A stretch of 64,000 bases of DNA from Marinobacter sp. F3R08 (GTDB taxonomy: Bacteria > Pseudomonadota > Gammaproteobacteria > Pseudomonadales > Oleiphilaceae): positions 248,001 to 312,000 of the forward strand of contig NZ_JAHKPI010000020.1 in NCBI RefSeq assembly GCF_018860425.1, in the 5' to 3' direction. The notes below the pieces were generated by a model. The model was not told the origin of the DNA and did no database searches. It was given only the letters and a program-made list of their open reading frames with translations. Position 1 is the first letter of the stretch; each line of letters begins with the position of its first letter. The position numbers were made by a program, and so were the translations under genes. Of the stretch, positions 9,718 through 16,885 are shown one piece after another.

Positions 9718-9733
9718 TTGACCAACTGTTCAG
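9718..9733. promoter_or_regulatory. RutR-like palindrome upstream of the first NMT1 importer operon
   Basis: TTGACCA-AC-TGTTCAG, 12 of 14 matches by eye to the E. coli RutR consensus TTGACCA-N2-TGGTCAA, with a perfect left half. It lies ten bases downstream of the sigma-54 -12 element on the minus strand, that is at the expected transcription start, a position suited to repression. The flank TCAGGTTTTTA recurs at the site at 13735-13750. Confidence 0.6.
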
Positions 9734-9743
9734 GTTTTTAGAA

Positions 9744-9758
9744 GCAACCGCCATGCCA
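9744..9758 (-). promoter_or_regulatory. Sigma-54 promoter of the first NMT1 importer operon
   Basis: Read on the minus strand: TGGCATG-N4-TTGC followed by T, against the consensus TGGCACG-N4-TTGC(A/T). The GG and GC dinucleotides have the required ten-base spacing and only one consensus position differs. It lies about 65 bases before the binding-protein ATG. It implies RpoN-dependent, probably nitrogen-regulated, expression. Confidence 0.75.
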
Positions 9759-9872
9759 CATGGAAAGTAACTTTTTATCTCTATTTTTCAGTGTCTTACA
9801 CAACTCAAAAAAACCTTCGGATGCACCATATTGAATCAAAGACTGTCCAACTGCTCTACGTTTGAACAAACC

Positions 9873-9895
9873 AAAAAAAGCCGCCCGAAGGCGGC
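9873..9895 (-). terminator. Rho-independent terminator after the deaminase/flavoprotein operon
   Basis: On the minus strand GCCGCC, loop TTCG, GGCGGC, then seven T. A six-base-pair GC stem with a stable tetraloop and a U-run, 23 bases beyond the stop of the WrbA-like gene. It ends the second NMT1 importer operon. Confidence 0.85.
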
Positions 9896-9918
9896 AAAAG
9901 GACAACACAACGTCACGC

Positions 9919-10590
9919 TTACACTGTTCCAGCGGCCTGAGTTGAATAGGCCGCAAGTTCCACGGATGCAGGCTCGGGCGTTACCCAGCCCGAAAGTCTC
10001 GCTACCCTGGCACCCAGAGCACGGGCAATGGCGAGTTCATTTTCATCAACGCCCCGGGTCCCATCGAATCCGGTTACCGTTGTCGCCCCATAGGGCGACC
10101 CTCCCTTTTCTGTCTGCACCAGTTCCGGAACACTGTGCGGAACCCCAGCCAACACCATCCCGTGCTGCATGAAGGGCAACAATAACGAGAGCAAGGTCAT
10201 CTCGTTGCCGGAATGCATACCGCCAGTGGACGTAAACGCGGCGCCCACTTTCCCGATCAATGCACCCTGGCGCCAAAGGGGCGCCACTTCGTCGATAAAC
10301 GCCCTGAGCGGTGTACTCATCAACCCGTATCGGGTGGGAGAACCCCAGACAATGCCCCGGGCCCAATCAAGATCATCAGCAGTGGCTCTGGGTAGAGCCC
10401 GGAACTCGGCCTGTGCCGCAATAAAATCGTCGCGCTCAGAATCCACACTGAACTCGGGCTCATCGATCGCCACCCGGCATAGACGAACTTCGGCGCCTTC
10501 TGAAGCAGCCCCCTCAGCCACTGCACGGGCGAGCGCCAGAGTGCTGCCGTAGCGGGAATCAACAACCACGGTTACCCGACTTGCTGTCAT
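9919..10590 (-). CDS. WrbA-like flavodoxin-fold NAD(P)H:quinone oxidoreductase
   Basis: 223 residues from the ATG at 10590 (purine-rich GAGGG upstream). The flavodoxin fold begins with VTVVVDSRYGSTLALA, the phosphate-binding loop. The WrbA hallmarks VWGSPTRYG and AFTSTGGMHSGNE, which contact FMN, are present. The family reduces quinones with NAD(P)H using FMN. It closes an operon of an importer and a nucleobase-type deaminase, so it might support redox chemistry on the imported compound or detoxify a quinoid product (inference). Confidence 0.82.
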   Translation of the reverse strand: MTASRVTVVVDSRYGSTLALARAVAEGAASEGAEVRLCRVAIDEPEFSVDSERDDFIAAQAEFRALPRATADDLDWARGIVWGSPTRYGLMSTPLRAFIDEVAPLWRQGALIGKVGAAFTSTGGMHSGNEMTLLSLLLPFMQHGMVLAGVPHSVPELVQTEKGGSPYGATTVTGFDGTRGVDENELAIARALGARVARLSGWVTPEPASVELAAYSTQAAGTV

Positions 10591-10601
10591 GACCCTTGCC
10601 C

Positions 10602-11105
10602 TCATTTGCCGTGTGTCTGCCAAAAGGTTTCGTGTACTTCCGCAGCCTCGTCTTCCAGGACCGGCCCGATCACCTCAACGTCCCGCTGCCCGGATTCAAA
10701 AACCAGACGACAGGGCAGATCCAGGGTCGGGTTTTCAGGATGGTTACCGGTTATACCCTTCAGCCGGTGCTCGCTGAGCCCGTAGACAAGACGCCCCAGT
10801 CCCGCCCAGTAGGCGGCACCGGCGCACATGGCACAGGGCTCTGCGGATACATACATGGTACAACTGGCCAGAAAGTCCGGACGCCAGGCCTTACTGGCCC
10901 GGGTCATCAGTACCCGCTCAGCATGACCGGTCATATCCTGATCCGGCAGGTAGGCATTGCCCTGTTCCATCAGCTTGTTTCCCGCGCCATCCACCAACAG
11001 GGCAGCGAACGGATGAACACCCTCTTCGGCCAGGGTTTCGGCCATTTCAAGCACGTGATGCATCATGGACAGATCAACATCACTCAAGGCGTTTAACTCA
11101 GACAT
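10602..11105 (-). CDS. CMP/guanine-deaminase-fold nucleobase deaminase
   Basis: 167 residues. Zinc motifs of the cytidine-deaminase-like superfamily are intact: GHAERVL (His plus catalytic Glu) and EPCAMCAGA (two Cys). Layout and length are closest to small guanine deaminases (Bacillus GuaD type) and related base deaminases, not to tRNA adenosine deaminases. It hydrolyses an exocyclic amine of a purine, pyrimidine or related ring, releasing ammonia. It lies 30 bases after the importer permease gene, so the imported compound probably carries an amino group. Substrate not determinable; a separate COG0051-unrelated amidohydrolase GuaD is encoded at 60331-61707, so guanine need not be its substrate. 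Confidence 0.8.
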   Translation of the reverse strand: MSELNALSDVDLSMMHHVLEMAETLAEEGVHPFAALLVDGAGNKLMEQGNAYLPDQDMTGHAERVLMTRASKAWRPDFLASCTMYVSAEPCAMCAGAAYWAGLGRLVYGLSEHRLKGITGNHPENPTLDLPCRLVFESGQRDVEVIGPVLEDEAAEVHETFWQTHGK

Positions 11106-11135
11106 ATCGTTTACCTCATATGGGCCTGCCGGGCG

Positions 11136-11921
11136 TTACTTTTTAGGCAGGCTCCAGGGGAAGAAAATCTGCTGCGTCCACTGCACCGACTTGAACAGTA
11201 ACAAGCTGACCACGGCCAGGAAGAAAAGCCCGGCGAACGCCTGCGGAATCCGGAAAAACGACGTCGAGAACTGGATGAAGTACCCCAGCCCCTCTTCGGC
11301 GGCAACAAACTCCGCCACCACAGCGCCGATAATGGCCAGGGTAATGGCTACACGCAGGCCGCTGAATATATGCGGAATGGCGTAAGGTATCCGGATCTGC
11401 CAGGTTTCCCGGCGCAGTGGAGCATCCAGTGAGCGACTCAGCTCAACCAGCTCCTCGGGTGTTTCGTTGATGCCGGTAGCCGTCGAGACCACCAGTGGAA
11501 AGAACGTCAGCAGGCAGGTAATCAGCACCCGTGACGGATCGTCGGAACCCATCAGCACAATGATCAGTGGCGCAACCGCCACTACCGGGGTGGACTGAAC
11601 CACCACCAGCAACGGGAAAAGAGTGCGCGTCAGCAGCTCCGATCGCATCATCGCAATGGCAATGGGAATCGCCACCAGGATGGAGACTACGAAACCCATC
11701 AACGCCACCCGCAGGGTCGCCCACAGATGGGTAAACCAGCGGCTCATCTCCACATTGAAAAAGGCCTCGACGATAGCCGACGGTGCGGGCAGCACATAGG
11801 CCGGCAGCGAGAATCCCTGGCAGATCAATTCCCACAACAGGATCAGCGCCACGAAGAATAACCAGGGCGCGGCCGTCAACAGGGAGCGGCCTGCCCTGCC
11901 CTCAGGTAGCTTCAGGCTCAT
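11136..11921 (-). CDS. ABC importer permease (SsuC/ThiX type)
   Basis: 261 residues, about six transmembrane helices, BPD_transp_1 domain with the coupling loop near WQIRIPYAIPHIFSGLR (about 165-182). It overlaps the end of the ATPase gene by 20 bases. Its sequence is clearly diverged from the permease at 6943-7746, so this is a second, independent importer and not a recent duplicate. Confidence 0.9.
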   Translation of the reverse strand: MSLKLPEGRAGRSLLTAAPWLFFVALILLWELICQGFSLPAYVLPAPSAIVEAFFNVEMSRWFTHLWATLRVALMGFVVSILVAIPIAIAMMRSELLTRTLFPLLVVVQSTPVVAVAPLIIVLMGSDDPSRVLITCLLTFFPLVVSTATGINETPEELVELSRSLDAPLRRETWQIRIPYAIPHIFSGLRVAITLAIIGAVVAEFVAAEEGLGYFIQFSTSFFRIPQAFAGLFFLAVVSLLLFKSVQWTQQIFFPWSLPKK

Positions 11922-12690
11922 AGATATGCTTCCTCAGACGCTCAGTTAACTGGCCGAACCTGGGTTCGGATATGGTATGGGTCGTGCGTGGCCGAGGCAG
12001 ATCCACATCCACTACCTCAAGCACGGTACCCGGCCGCTTGCTCATGACCAGCACCCGATCTGCCAGCAACACGGCTTCGGCTATGGAATGGGTAATGAAC
12101 AGCACAGTCTTGGGGTTTTCCTGCCATATCTTCAGCAGATCGAACCCGATCTGCTCCCGGGTCATTGCATCAAGAGCCGAGAAAGGCTCGTCCATCAGCA
12201 GAATATCCGGGTTCAGCAGCAGCGCGCGGACGATGCCGACCCGCTGCTGCATGCCGCCGGACAGTTCGTTCGGCATCTTGTTCGAAAAACTTTCCAGGCC
12301 CGCCATGGCCAACAACTCGTCAGCACGCTTCTCATCGTCACGACCGTAACGTCCAAATTTGTGCTTGAGCGGAAACAGCACGTTCTTGCGGACCGTCAGC
12401 CAGGGCAACAGCGTTGGTTTCTGGAATACGATACCGACGTCGTCCCGGGGTCCGGAAACCTGCTTTCCAAAGACCGAGACCTCACCCTCGCTGGGGGTCA
12501 ACAGCCCGGAAATCATCCGCAGCAAGGTGGATTTCCCGCAGCCTGAAGGTCCCACTACCGCCACGAATTCGTGACGGCGGATGTCCAGTTCAATACCGGT
12601 AACCGCAGGCGGAATCGCAGGGTTCGGATCGTAGCGGTGACCGACTCCGGAGAGTCGCACGAACGAACGATTAGTGGCGGGCTCGGTCAT
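11902..12690 (-). CDS. ABC importer ATPase (SsuB/ThiZ type)
   Basis: 262 residues. Walker A GPSGCGKST, Q-loop FQKPTLLPW, signature NELSGGMQQR and Walker B ILLMDEPFSALD are all intact. The order binding protein, ATPase, permease, deaminase, flavoprotein is kept with gaps of 2 to 30 bases or overlaps, so they form one transcript. It powers import of the ligand captured by the binding protein encoded immediately upstream. Confidence 0.92.
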   Translation of the reverse strand: MTEPATNRSFVRLSGVGHRYDPNPAIPPAVTGIELDIRRHEFVAVVGPSGCGKSTLLRMISGLLTPSEGEVSVFGKQVSGPRDDVGIVFQKPTLLPWLTVRKNVLFPLKHKFGRYGRDDEKRADELLAMAGLESFSNKMPNELSGGMQQRVGIVRALLLNPDILLMDEPFSALDAMTREQIGFDLLKIWQENPKTVLFITHSIAEAVLLADRVLVMSKRPGTVLEVVDVDLPRPRTTHTISEPRFGQLTERLRKHIYEPEAT

Positions 12691-12692
12691 GC

Positions 12693-13697
12693 TTACAGCG
12701 CCTCAAGCAGGGTCCGGTCAATGATGACTTCCGGGTCCAGTGCGTCATCGGCCAGTTTTTCGGCCTGTGCCACCCAGCTCCAGGTCAGTGCCACACGCTC
12801 CTCAGTGAGGGCACCCAGGCCATCACGCGTGCTGACGTCGTTCATGATCAGTTTCATGGTGTCATCAATCTGGCCGGTCGCCACATCTACATCCACTTCC
12901 GGCACCATGCTGTGCAGGGCTTCGGCCGCCTTGCGCGGGTTCTCGCTGGTAAATTTCAGAGACTTGTCAAAAGCTCTCAGGAAGCGCTTGGCCACGTCGG
13001 GGCGCTCGGTCAGGAAGGTCTCGCTGGCTACCACAGATGCCGAGTACAGCTCCAGACCGGCATCGGACCATGGCAAGACCACCAACTCGTTACCGGTCTC
13101 TTTTGCCTGGTCTGCAAACAGGGCAATGTTCGTGACCCAGGCAATGATGGCGTCGGTTCCGCCGCTCATCAGCATCGGCCCCAGAGCACCCGGATCGGCC
13201 TTGGTCAGATTAACTGCGTCTTCAGCCATGCCGTTTTCTTTCAGCACCAGTGGCAAAAACGCATTGGACGACGTGAATGGCGAAGTGGCGACTTTCTTGC
13301 CATCCATATCCGCCATCTCACTGATGCCAGTCTTCTTCAGAGTAAAGAACGCATGGGGCGCCTGGTTAAAAATGCTATAGACGGCGGTCACCGGCAGACT
13401 ATCGTCCTGAGCCTTGGCGGCCATCAGTGCGCCAATATCGGCGCTGCCGATGTCGGCCTGGCCGGTAGCAATCTTGGTGATCGCATCAGTCGAACCCCGA
13501 CCGCTGGCGATTTTGACTTCCAACCCCTCGGCTTCGAAGAAACCTTCCTGTACACCAACGTACACTGGGGATTTATCCCCCCCAGGCAGCCAATCCAGCT
13601 GATAAACCACTTTGTCGGCCGCCAATGCTGCCTGGGCCATTAACCCGCCGGCCAGCGAAGCCGCGATCAGAATCGAGCGTGTGAAACCTTTGTGCAT
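12693..13697 (-). CDS. NMT1/THI5-type periplasmic binding protein
   Basis: 334 residues from the ATG at 13697, with AGGAG nine bases upstream; an earlier ATG at 13742 lies inside the operator region and is unlikely. Signal peptide about 1-27 (cleavage near LAA-DK). Mature start VVYQLDWLPGGDKSPVYVG, followed by LEVKIASGRGSTDAITKIATG, is typical of the NMT1/THI5 and SsuA/TauA group. It differs from the WYAQAEHGGFY pair at 8683 and 15890, so it probably binds a different ligand. First gene of a five-gene operon. Confidence 0.88.
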   Translation of the reverse strand: MHKGFTRSILIAASLAGGLMAQAALAADKVVYQLDWLPGGDKSPVYVGVQEGFFEAEGLEVKIASGRGSTDAITKIATGQADIGSADIGALMAAKAQDDSLPVTAVYSIFNQAPHAFFTLKKTGISEMADMDGKKVATSPFTSSNAFLPLVLKENGMAEDAVNLTKADPGALGPMLMSGGTDAIIAWVTNIALFADQAKETGNELVVLPWSDAGLELYSASVVASETFLTERPDVAKRFLRAFDKSLKFTSENPRKAAEALHSMVPEVDVDVATGQIDDTMKLIMNDVSTRDGLGALTEERVALTWSWVAQAEKLADDALDPEVIIDRTLLEAL

Positions 13698-13734
13698 GAG
13701 TATTCTCCTACGGTGGTTGTCTATCCGAGCTTTA

Positions 13735-13750
13735 TTGATCATTCGGTCAG
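13735..13750. promoter_or_regulatory. RutR-like palindrome upstream of the second NMT1 importer operon
   Basis: TTGATCA-TT-CGGTCAG, 11 of 14 matches to TTGACCA-N2-TGGTCAA by eye. It lies 16 bases downstream of the minus-strand sigma-54 -12 element. The flanking GGTTTTTA is shared with the site at 9718-9733. Confidence 0.55.
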
Positions 13751-13766
13751 GTTTTTAAAATGAGTA

Positions 13767-13781
13767 GCAAAGGGCAGGCCA
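13767..13781 (-). promoter_or_regulatory. Sigma-54 promoter of the second NMT1 importer operon
   Basis: Minus strand TGGCCTG-N4-TTGC. The -24 GG and -12 GC are correctly spaced and TTGC is perfect; two positions of the upstream block differ from TGGCACG. About 70 bases before the start codon. Confidence 0.65.
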
Positions 13782-14058
13782 GATTGTGACCGCAACCGCA
13801 CAAATTGGTTAAAAACTCACCTTTACCTCTGAAAACATTCCAATTTCCGGGCCAGTGGCGCTGCAGGAGGCGCAGCCCGCACGGCGCTCCGGTCATGATC
13901 AGACGGGCACTGTCTGATACCTTGGAGCGCGCGAATCTGGTGCAGGAAATGGTAAAACGCCCTGATATGAAGCCATTCCGGGCATCGGCACCAGGCATCT
14001 GAAATCCCGAAGACCGTGGTATTTCCGGGCACCCGCTCACTCACGGACAATTCCTGTT

Positions 14059-14073
14059 TGGCACGCTTTGTGA
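14059..14073 (+). promoter_or_regulatory. Possible sigma-54 promoter of the first 2OG dioxygenase
   Basis: TGGCACG-N4-GTGA. The -24 block is a perfect match but the -12 element reads GTGA where TTGC is expected, so it is weaker than the other candidates. Start codon 50 bases downstream. Confidence 0.4.
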
Positions 14074-14077
14074 ATTA

Positions 14078-14093
14078 CTGACCATATGGACAG
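14078..14093. promoter_or_regulatory. RutR-like palindrome upstream of the first 2OG dioxygenase
   Basis: CTGACCA-TA-TGGACAG, 11 of 14 matches to the RutR consensus and nearly self-complementary. It follows the possible -12 element by four bases, so it would cover the transcription start. The coding region begins 30 bases later. Confidence 0.55.
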
Positions 14094-14122
14094 CTTTAGC
14101 TTTCGCAATCCGGAGTCAAACC

Positions 14123-15088
14123 ATGAACAGCACAAATGACACAGACGGTTCATTACCCATCATCGACCTGTCGCTACTGGCAGGTACCGGGCAACAACGG
14201 CAGGCGCTGGCGAGTGCTCTGACCAGGGCCTGCCTGCACACCGGGTTCTTCTATATTCGCGATCACGGCATTCCCGCGGAACTGATCGATCAGGTATTCC
14301 GGGAGTCACAGGCACTGTTCAACCTGCCCGAGAAGAGCAAGCAGGCAATCAACAAAGCCCATTCCCGGGCGAACCGGGGCTATGAACCAATGAAGGGACA
14401 GACTCTGGAACCAGGCTCACCCCCGGATTTGAAAGAAGGGTTTTACATAGGCGAAGAGCTGGACGACACCGATCCGCGCGTGCAGGCCGGCCGGTTTAAC
14501 CAGGGCGGGAACCAATGGCCGGACGAGCTACCCCGTTTCCAAAACACAATGACCGCATACTTCAATGCCATGAATCAGCTCAGCGCTCGCATAATGGAGG
14601 CGCTGGCACTATCCCTGGATCTGGAAGCCGACTTCTTTGAGGACTTCTGCCACCAACCCTTATCCACACTGAGATTACTGCACTACCCGCCCCAACCCGC
14701 CAACCCGGCCCCGGGAGAAAAAGGGTGCGGAGCCCACACAGATTTTGGCGGTATCACGGTCCTGTTGTTAGACAACAATCCGGGACTTCAGGTGTGGGAT
14801 GCCCGCACGAGCCAATGGATAGACGCGGCTCCCATCCCCGGCACGTTTGTGGTCAATCTTGGCGACATGATCGCCCGCTGGACCAATGATCGTTACCGCT
14901 CAACGCTTCACAGGGTCGTCAATACGTCAGGCGCTGAACGCTACTCGATACCGTTTTTCTTCAGCGGCAACCCCGACCACACCGTCACCTGCCTGCCTAC
15001 CTGCCTATCCGAGGGTGAGCAACCTCACTACCCGTCCACAACGGTTGAAGCCCACCTGATGGACATGTACCGGAGGACCTATGCCTGA
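14123..15088 (+). CDS. 2-oxoglutarate/Fe(II) dioxygenase, isopenicillin-N-synthase-like (2OG-1)
   Basis: 321 residues. N-terminal DIOX_N region (about 11-125) and C-terminal 2OG-FeII_Oxy jelly roll (about 180-280). The iron triad is His205-x-Asp207 and His263; the 2OG carboxylate is bound by Arg273-x-Ser275 (RYS). All catalytic residues are intact, so it should hydroxylate or oxidatively demethylate a small molecule with 2-oxoglutarate and O2. The family includes fungal thymine-7-hydroxylase as well as plant and antibiotic enzymes. Its last eight bases overlap an alpha/beta hydrolase gene, so the two act in sequence. Preceded by a RutR-like site. Substrate unknown. Confidence 0.9.
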   Translation: MNSTNDTDGSLPIIDLSLLAGTGQQRQALASALTRACLHTGFFYIRDHGIPAELIDQVFRESQALFNLPEKSKQAINKAHSRANRGYEPMKGQTLEPGSPPDLKEGFYIGEELDDTDPRVQAGRFNQGGNQWPDELPRFQNTMTAYFNAMNQLSARIMEALALSLDLEADFFEDFCHQPLSTLRLLHYPPQPANPAPGEKGCGAHTDFGGITVLLLDNNPGLQVWDARTSQWIDAAPIPGTFVVNLGDMIARWTNDRYRSTLHRVVNTSGAERYSIPFFFSGNPDHTVTCLPTCLSEGEQPHYPSTTVEAHLMDMYRRTYA

Positions 15089-15836
15089 ACAAGTAACGAC
15101 CGCCGTATTGATTCATGGCGCCTGGGCCGGCGGCTGGGTTTGGGAAACCATCACCCCTTATCTCAAAGAGCAGGGCTTCAACGTTATGGCTCCGGATCTC
15201 CCTGGCTGCGGAGGCCGCCTGGGCAACCCGGCCGACGCCTCTCTCAGCCAGTGCGTCGCAGACCTGGAAGAGATGCTCCAGAAGGTCGAAGGCCCACTGC
15301 TACTGGTGGGGCATTCCGGGGGTGGTGCCGTTGCAACCCAACTGGCAGAAGCCATTCCTGAACGAGTCATTGGCGTTGCCTACCTGGCGGGCATGATGCT
15401 GCCTCCCGGTACGGGTTTTGGCCAAATCGTCAGTGACATGCTGGAACAGTACCCTGAAGCCTCCGGCATTGGCCCGTTTCTGACCTGGGAAGACAACGGG
15501 CAGGTTTCCCGCGTACCGGCAGATGCCATACGCCAGATTTTCCTGCAAGACGTCAGTGAGTCCATTGCCGAGCAGGCAATTCCCCGCTTCAATCCCCAGG
15601 CCGAGGGCAGCCGGATGCTGGTGCCTCACTGGACTGACGCCCGTTTTGGAAAGTTGCCAAGGCTGTACATCGAGGCGAAGCAAGACCGCTCCGTGATCCT
15701 GCCGGTGCAACGGCGAATGCAGCAACTGGTCCCGGGCGCATCGATCGTTTCTCTGGATACCGGTCACGTTCCCCAGGTCGCGGCGCCTGGTTGCGTTGCG
15801 CTTGCCCTGGCGGAATTTGCAGCCAGCCAGATGTAA
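15081..15836 (+). CDS. Alpha/beta hydrolase
   Basis: 251 residues, a compact alpha/beta-hydrolase fold. The oxyanion segment LIHGAWAGGWVW, nucleophile elbow GHSGGG (Ser about 77), a candidate acid in EAKQDRS and the His in DTGHVPQ give a complete triad. The HGAWxxxWxW start resembles the plant methyl-esterase/hydroxynitrile-lyase-like group (salicylate esterase type) found widely in bacteria. It is translationally coupled to 2OG-1 and likely hydrolyses its product or precursor, an ester, lactone or C-C bond. Unlike RutD it has a Ser nucleophile. Confidence 0.85.
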   Translation: MPEQVTTAVLIHGAWAGGWVWETITPYLKEQGFNVMAPDLPGCGGRLGNPADASLSQCVADLEEMLQKVEGPLLLVGHSGGGAVATQLAEAIPERVIGVAYLAGMMLPPGTGFGQIVSDMLEQYPEASGIGPFLTWEDNGQVSRVPADAIRQIFLQDVSESIAEQAIPRFNPQAEGSRMLVPHWTDARFGKLPRLYIEAKQDRSVILPVQRRMQQLVPGASIVSLDTGHVPQVAAPGCVALALAEFAASQM

Positions 15837-15838
15837 AA

Positions 15839-15863
15839 AAGGACGGCCTTTCGGGCCGTCCTT
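15839..15863. terminator. Bidirectional rho-independent terminator
   Basis: Perfect ten-base-pair stem AAGGACGGCC / GGCCGTCCTT with a five-base loop, lying between the convergent alpha/beta-hydrolase and binding-protein genes. A-rich 5' flank gives a U-run for minus-strand transcripts; the 3' TT flank serves plus-strand transcripts. Confidence 0.85.
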
Positions 15864-15889
15864 CTGATTCATACTATCGGGTACGCTGA

Positions 15890-16876
15890 TCAGTCGGCGT
15901 AGACCGATTGTATATAGGACAGATCAAACGCCTTTTTCCACTCCAGATCCTCCGGCAGGGTGCCTGCTTCAACCATATCCTCAAAGAATGCCTGCCAGCG
16001 CTCCAGGGTCATCATCCCGTAACGACCGTCCTCGGCAGCGCCGGACAAAAGAATACCCTCTTCCTGCATTTTCGCATGGCTGTATGCGAGCAACGCATCC
16101 TGCATTTCGGGGTTGTCTTCCTTGATCAGGGCATTCGCCGGAGCCGGATTCTCGAAATAGGCCTTCCAGCCCTCCGCTGTCGCGGCAACCATCTTCTGCA
16201 CAAGCTCCGGGCTCTCTTCGATCATGTCAGCCGTGGTGTCCAGCGTCGCCGCATAGGCCTCCCAGCCATAGTTGGCCAGAAGCAGGCTTTTTCCCTTGAC
16301 CCCGGCCTGATCCAGGAAGAAACCATCATTGGTTACGTAGCCCTGTTGAATCGTCTGATCATCCTGGATGAACGGAGCGAAGCTGTAGTCGTAGGCCTGC
16401 AACTGGTCATCGGTGTAACCATATTCAGTTTTCAGCCACGGCCAGTAGGCAACCCGTCCTGCGGTAGGAACACGCATGGATTTGCCCTTCATAGCTTCCA
16501 GAGAGTCATTGCCAACACCCTCATGAACCACTAACGACTGCGGATCTTTCTGGAAGAATGCGGCGACTGTTACCAGAGGGATTCCCTGGTTAACGGCGTT
16601 GAGCGACTGCAGGCTGTAGCCCATGATGAAATCCACCGATCCACCCATGAGCAACTGCACATTGTTCACCTGGGGGCCACCCATCTTGATGGTGACATCC
16701 AGTCCGTACTTTTCATAAATCCCCATGGCTTTTGCGGCATAGAATCCACCGTGTTCGGCCTGGGCATACCAGGTTGTGGCAACGGAAACCGGGGTCAGTT
16801 CCTCTGCCTGGACGAAACCGGCGGCAGCACCGAACGACAGGGTGAGCCCCGCCGCAATATTCTTCAGTTGTTTCAT
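15890..16876 (-). CDS. NMT1/THI5-type periplasmic binding protein without its own permease
   Basis: 328 residues from the ATG at 16876, chosen because GAGGA lies six bases upstream, whereas the ATG at 16882 would be only one base from it. Signal peptide about 1-25 (cleavage near VQA-EE). Mature protein has TTWYAQAEHGGFYAAKAMG, LDVTIKMGGPQVNN and FIMGYSLQ, closely paralogous to the binding protein at 8683-9678. No ATPase or permease lies in this transcript. It follows a 2OG dioxygenase gene and its ribosome site overlaps that gene's stop codon. It probably feeds the importer at 6943-8621, giving one transporter two ligand spectra (inference). Confidence 0.87.
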   Translation of the reverse strand: MKQLKNIAAGLTLSFGAAAGFVQAEELTPVSVATTWYAQAEHGGFYAAKAMGIYEKYGLDVTIKMGGPQVNNVQLLMGGSVDFIMGYSLQSLNAVNQGIPLVTVAAFFQKDPQSLVVHEGVGNDSLEAMKGKSMRVPTAGRVAYWPWLKTEYGYTDDQLQAYDYSFAPFIQDDQTIQQGYVTNDGFFLDQAGVKGKSLLLANYGWEAYAATLDTTADMIEESPELVQKMVAATAEGWKAYFENPAPANALIKEDNPEMQDALLAYSHAKMQEEGILLSGAAEDGRYGMMTLERWQAFFEDMVEAGTLPEDLEWKKAFDLSYIQSVYAD

Positions 16877-16885
16877 GGTCATTCC

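Larger units (their letters stand above)
13698..14122. other. Divergent intergenic control region
   Basis: This 425-base stretch separates the second NMT1 importer operon (minus) from the first 2OG dioxygenase (plus). I see no credible gene in it. It holds a RutR-like palindrome and a sigma-54 candidate facing left near 13735-13781, and the same pair facing right near 14059-14093. The middle (about 13790-14040) shows no repeat or structure that I can name. Confidence 0.7.

Noticed and set aside
9822..9838. NtrC site TGCACCA-N3-TGAATCA upstream of the first importer
   Set aside because: Only the left half matches the NtrC consensus; too weak to list as a feature.
13747..14040. Open frame of 97 codons on the minus strand between the second importer operon and 2OG-1
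   Set aside because: No ribosome site, no recognisable protein pattern, and it covers the promoter and operator sites; treated as non-coding.
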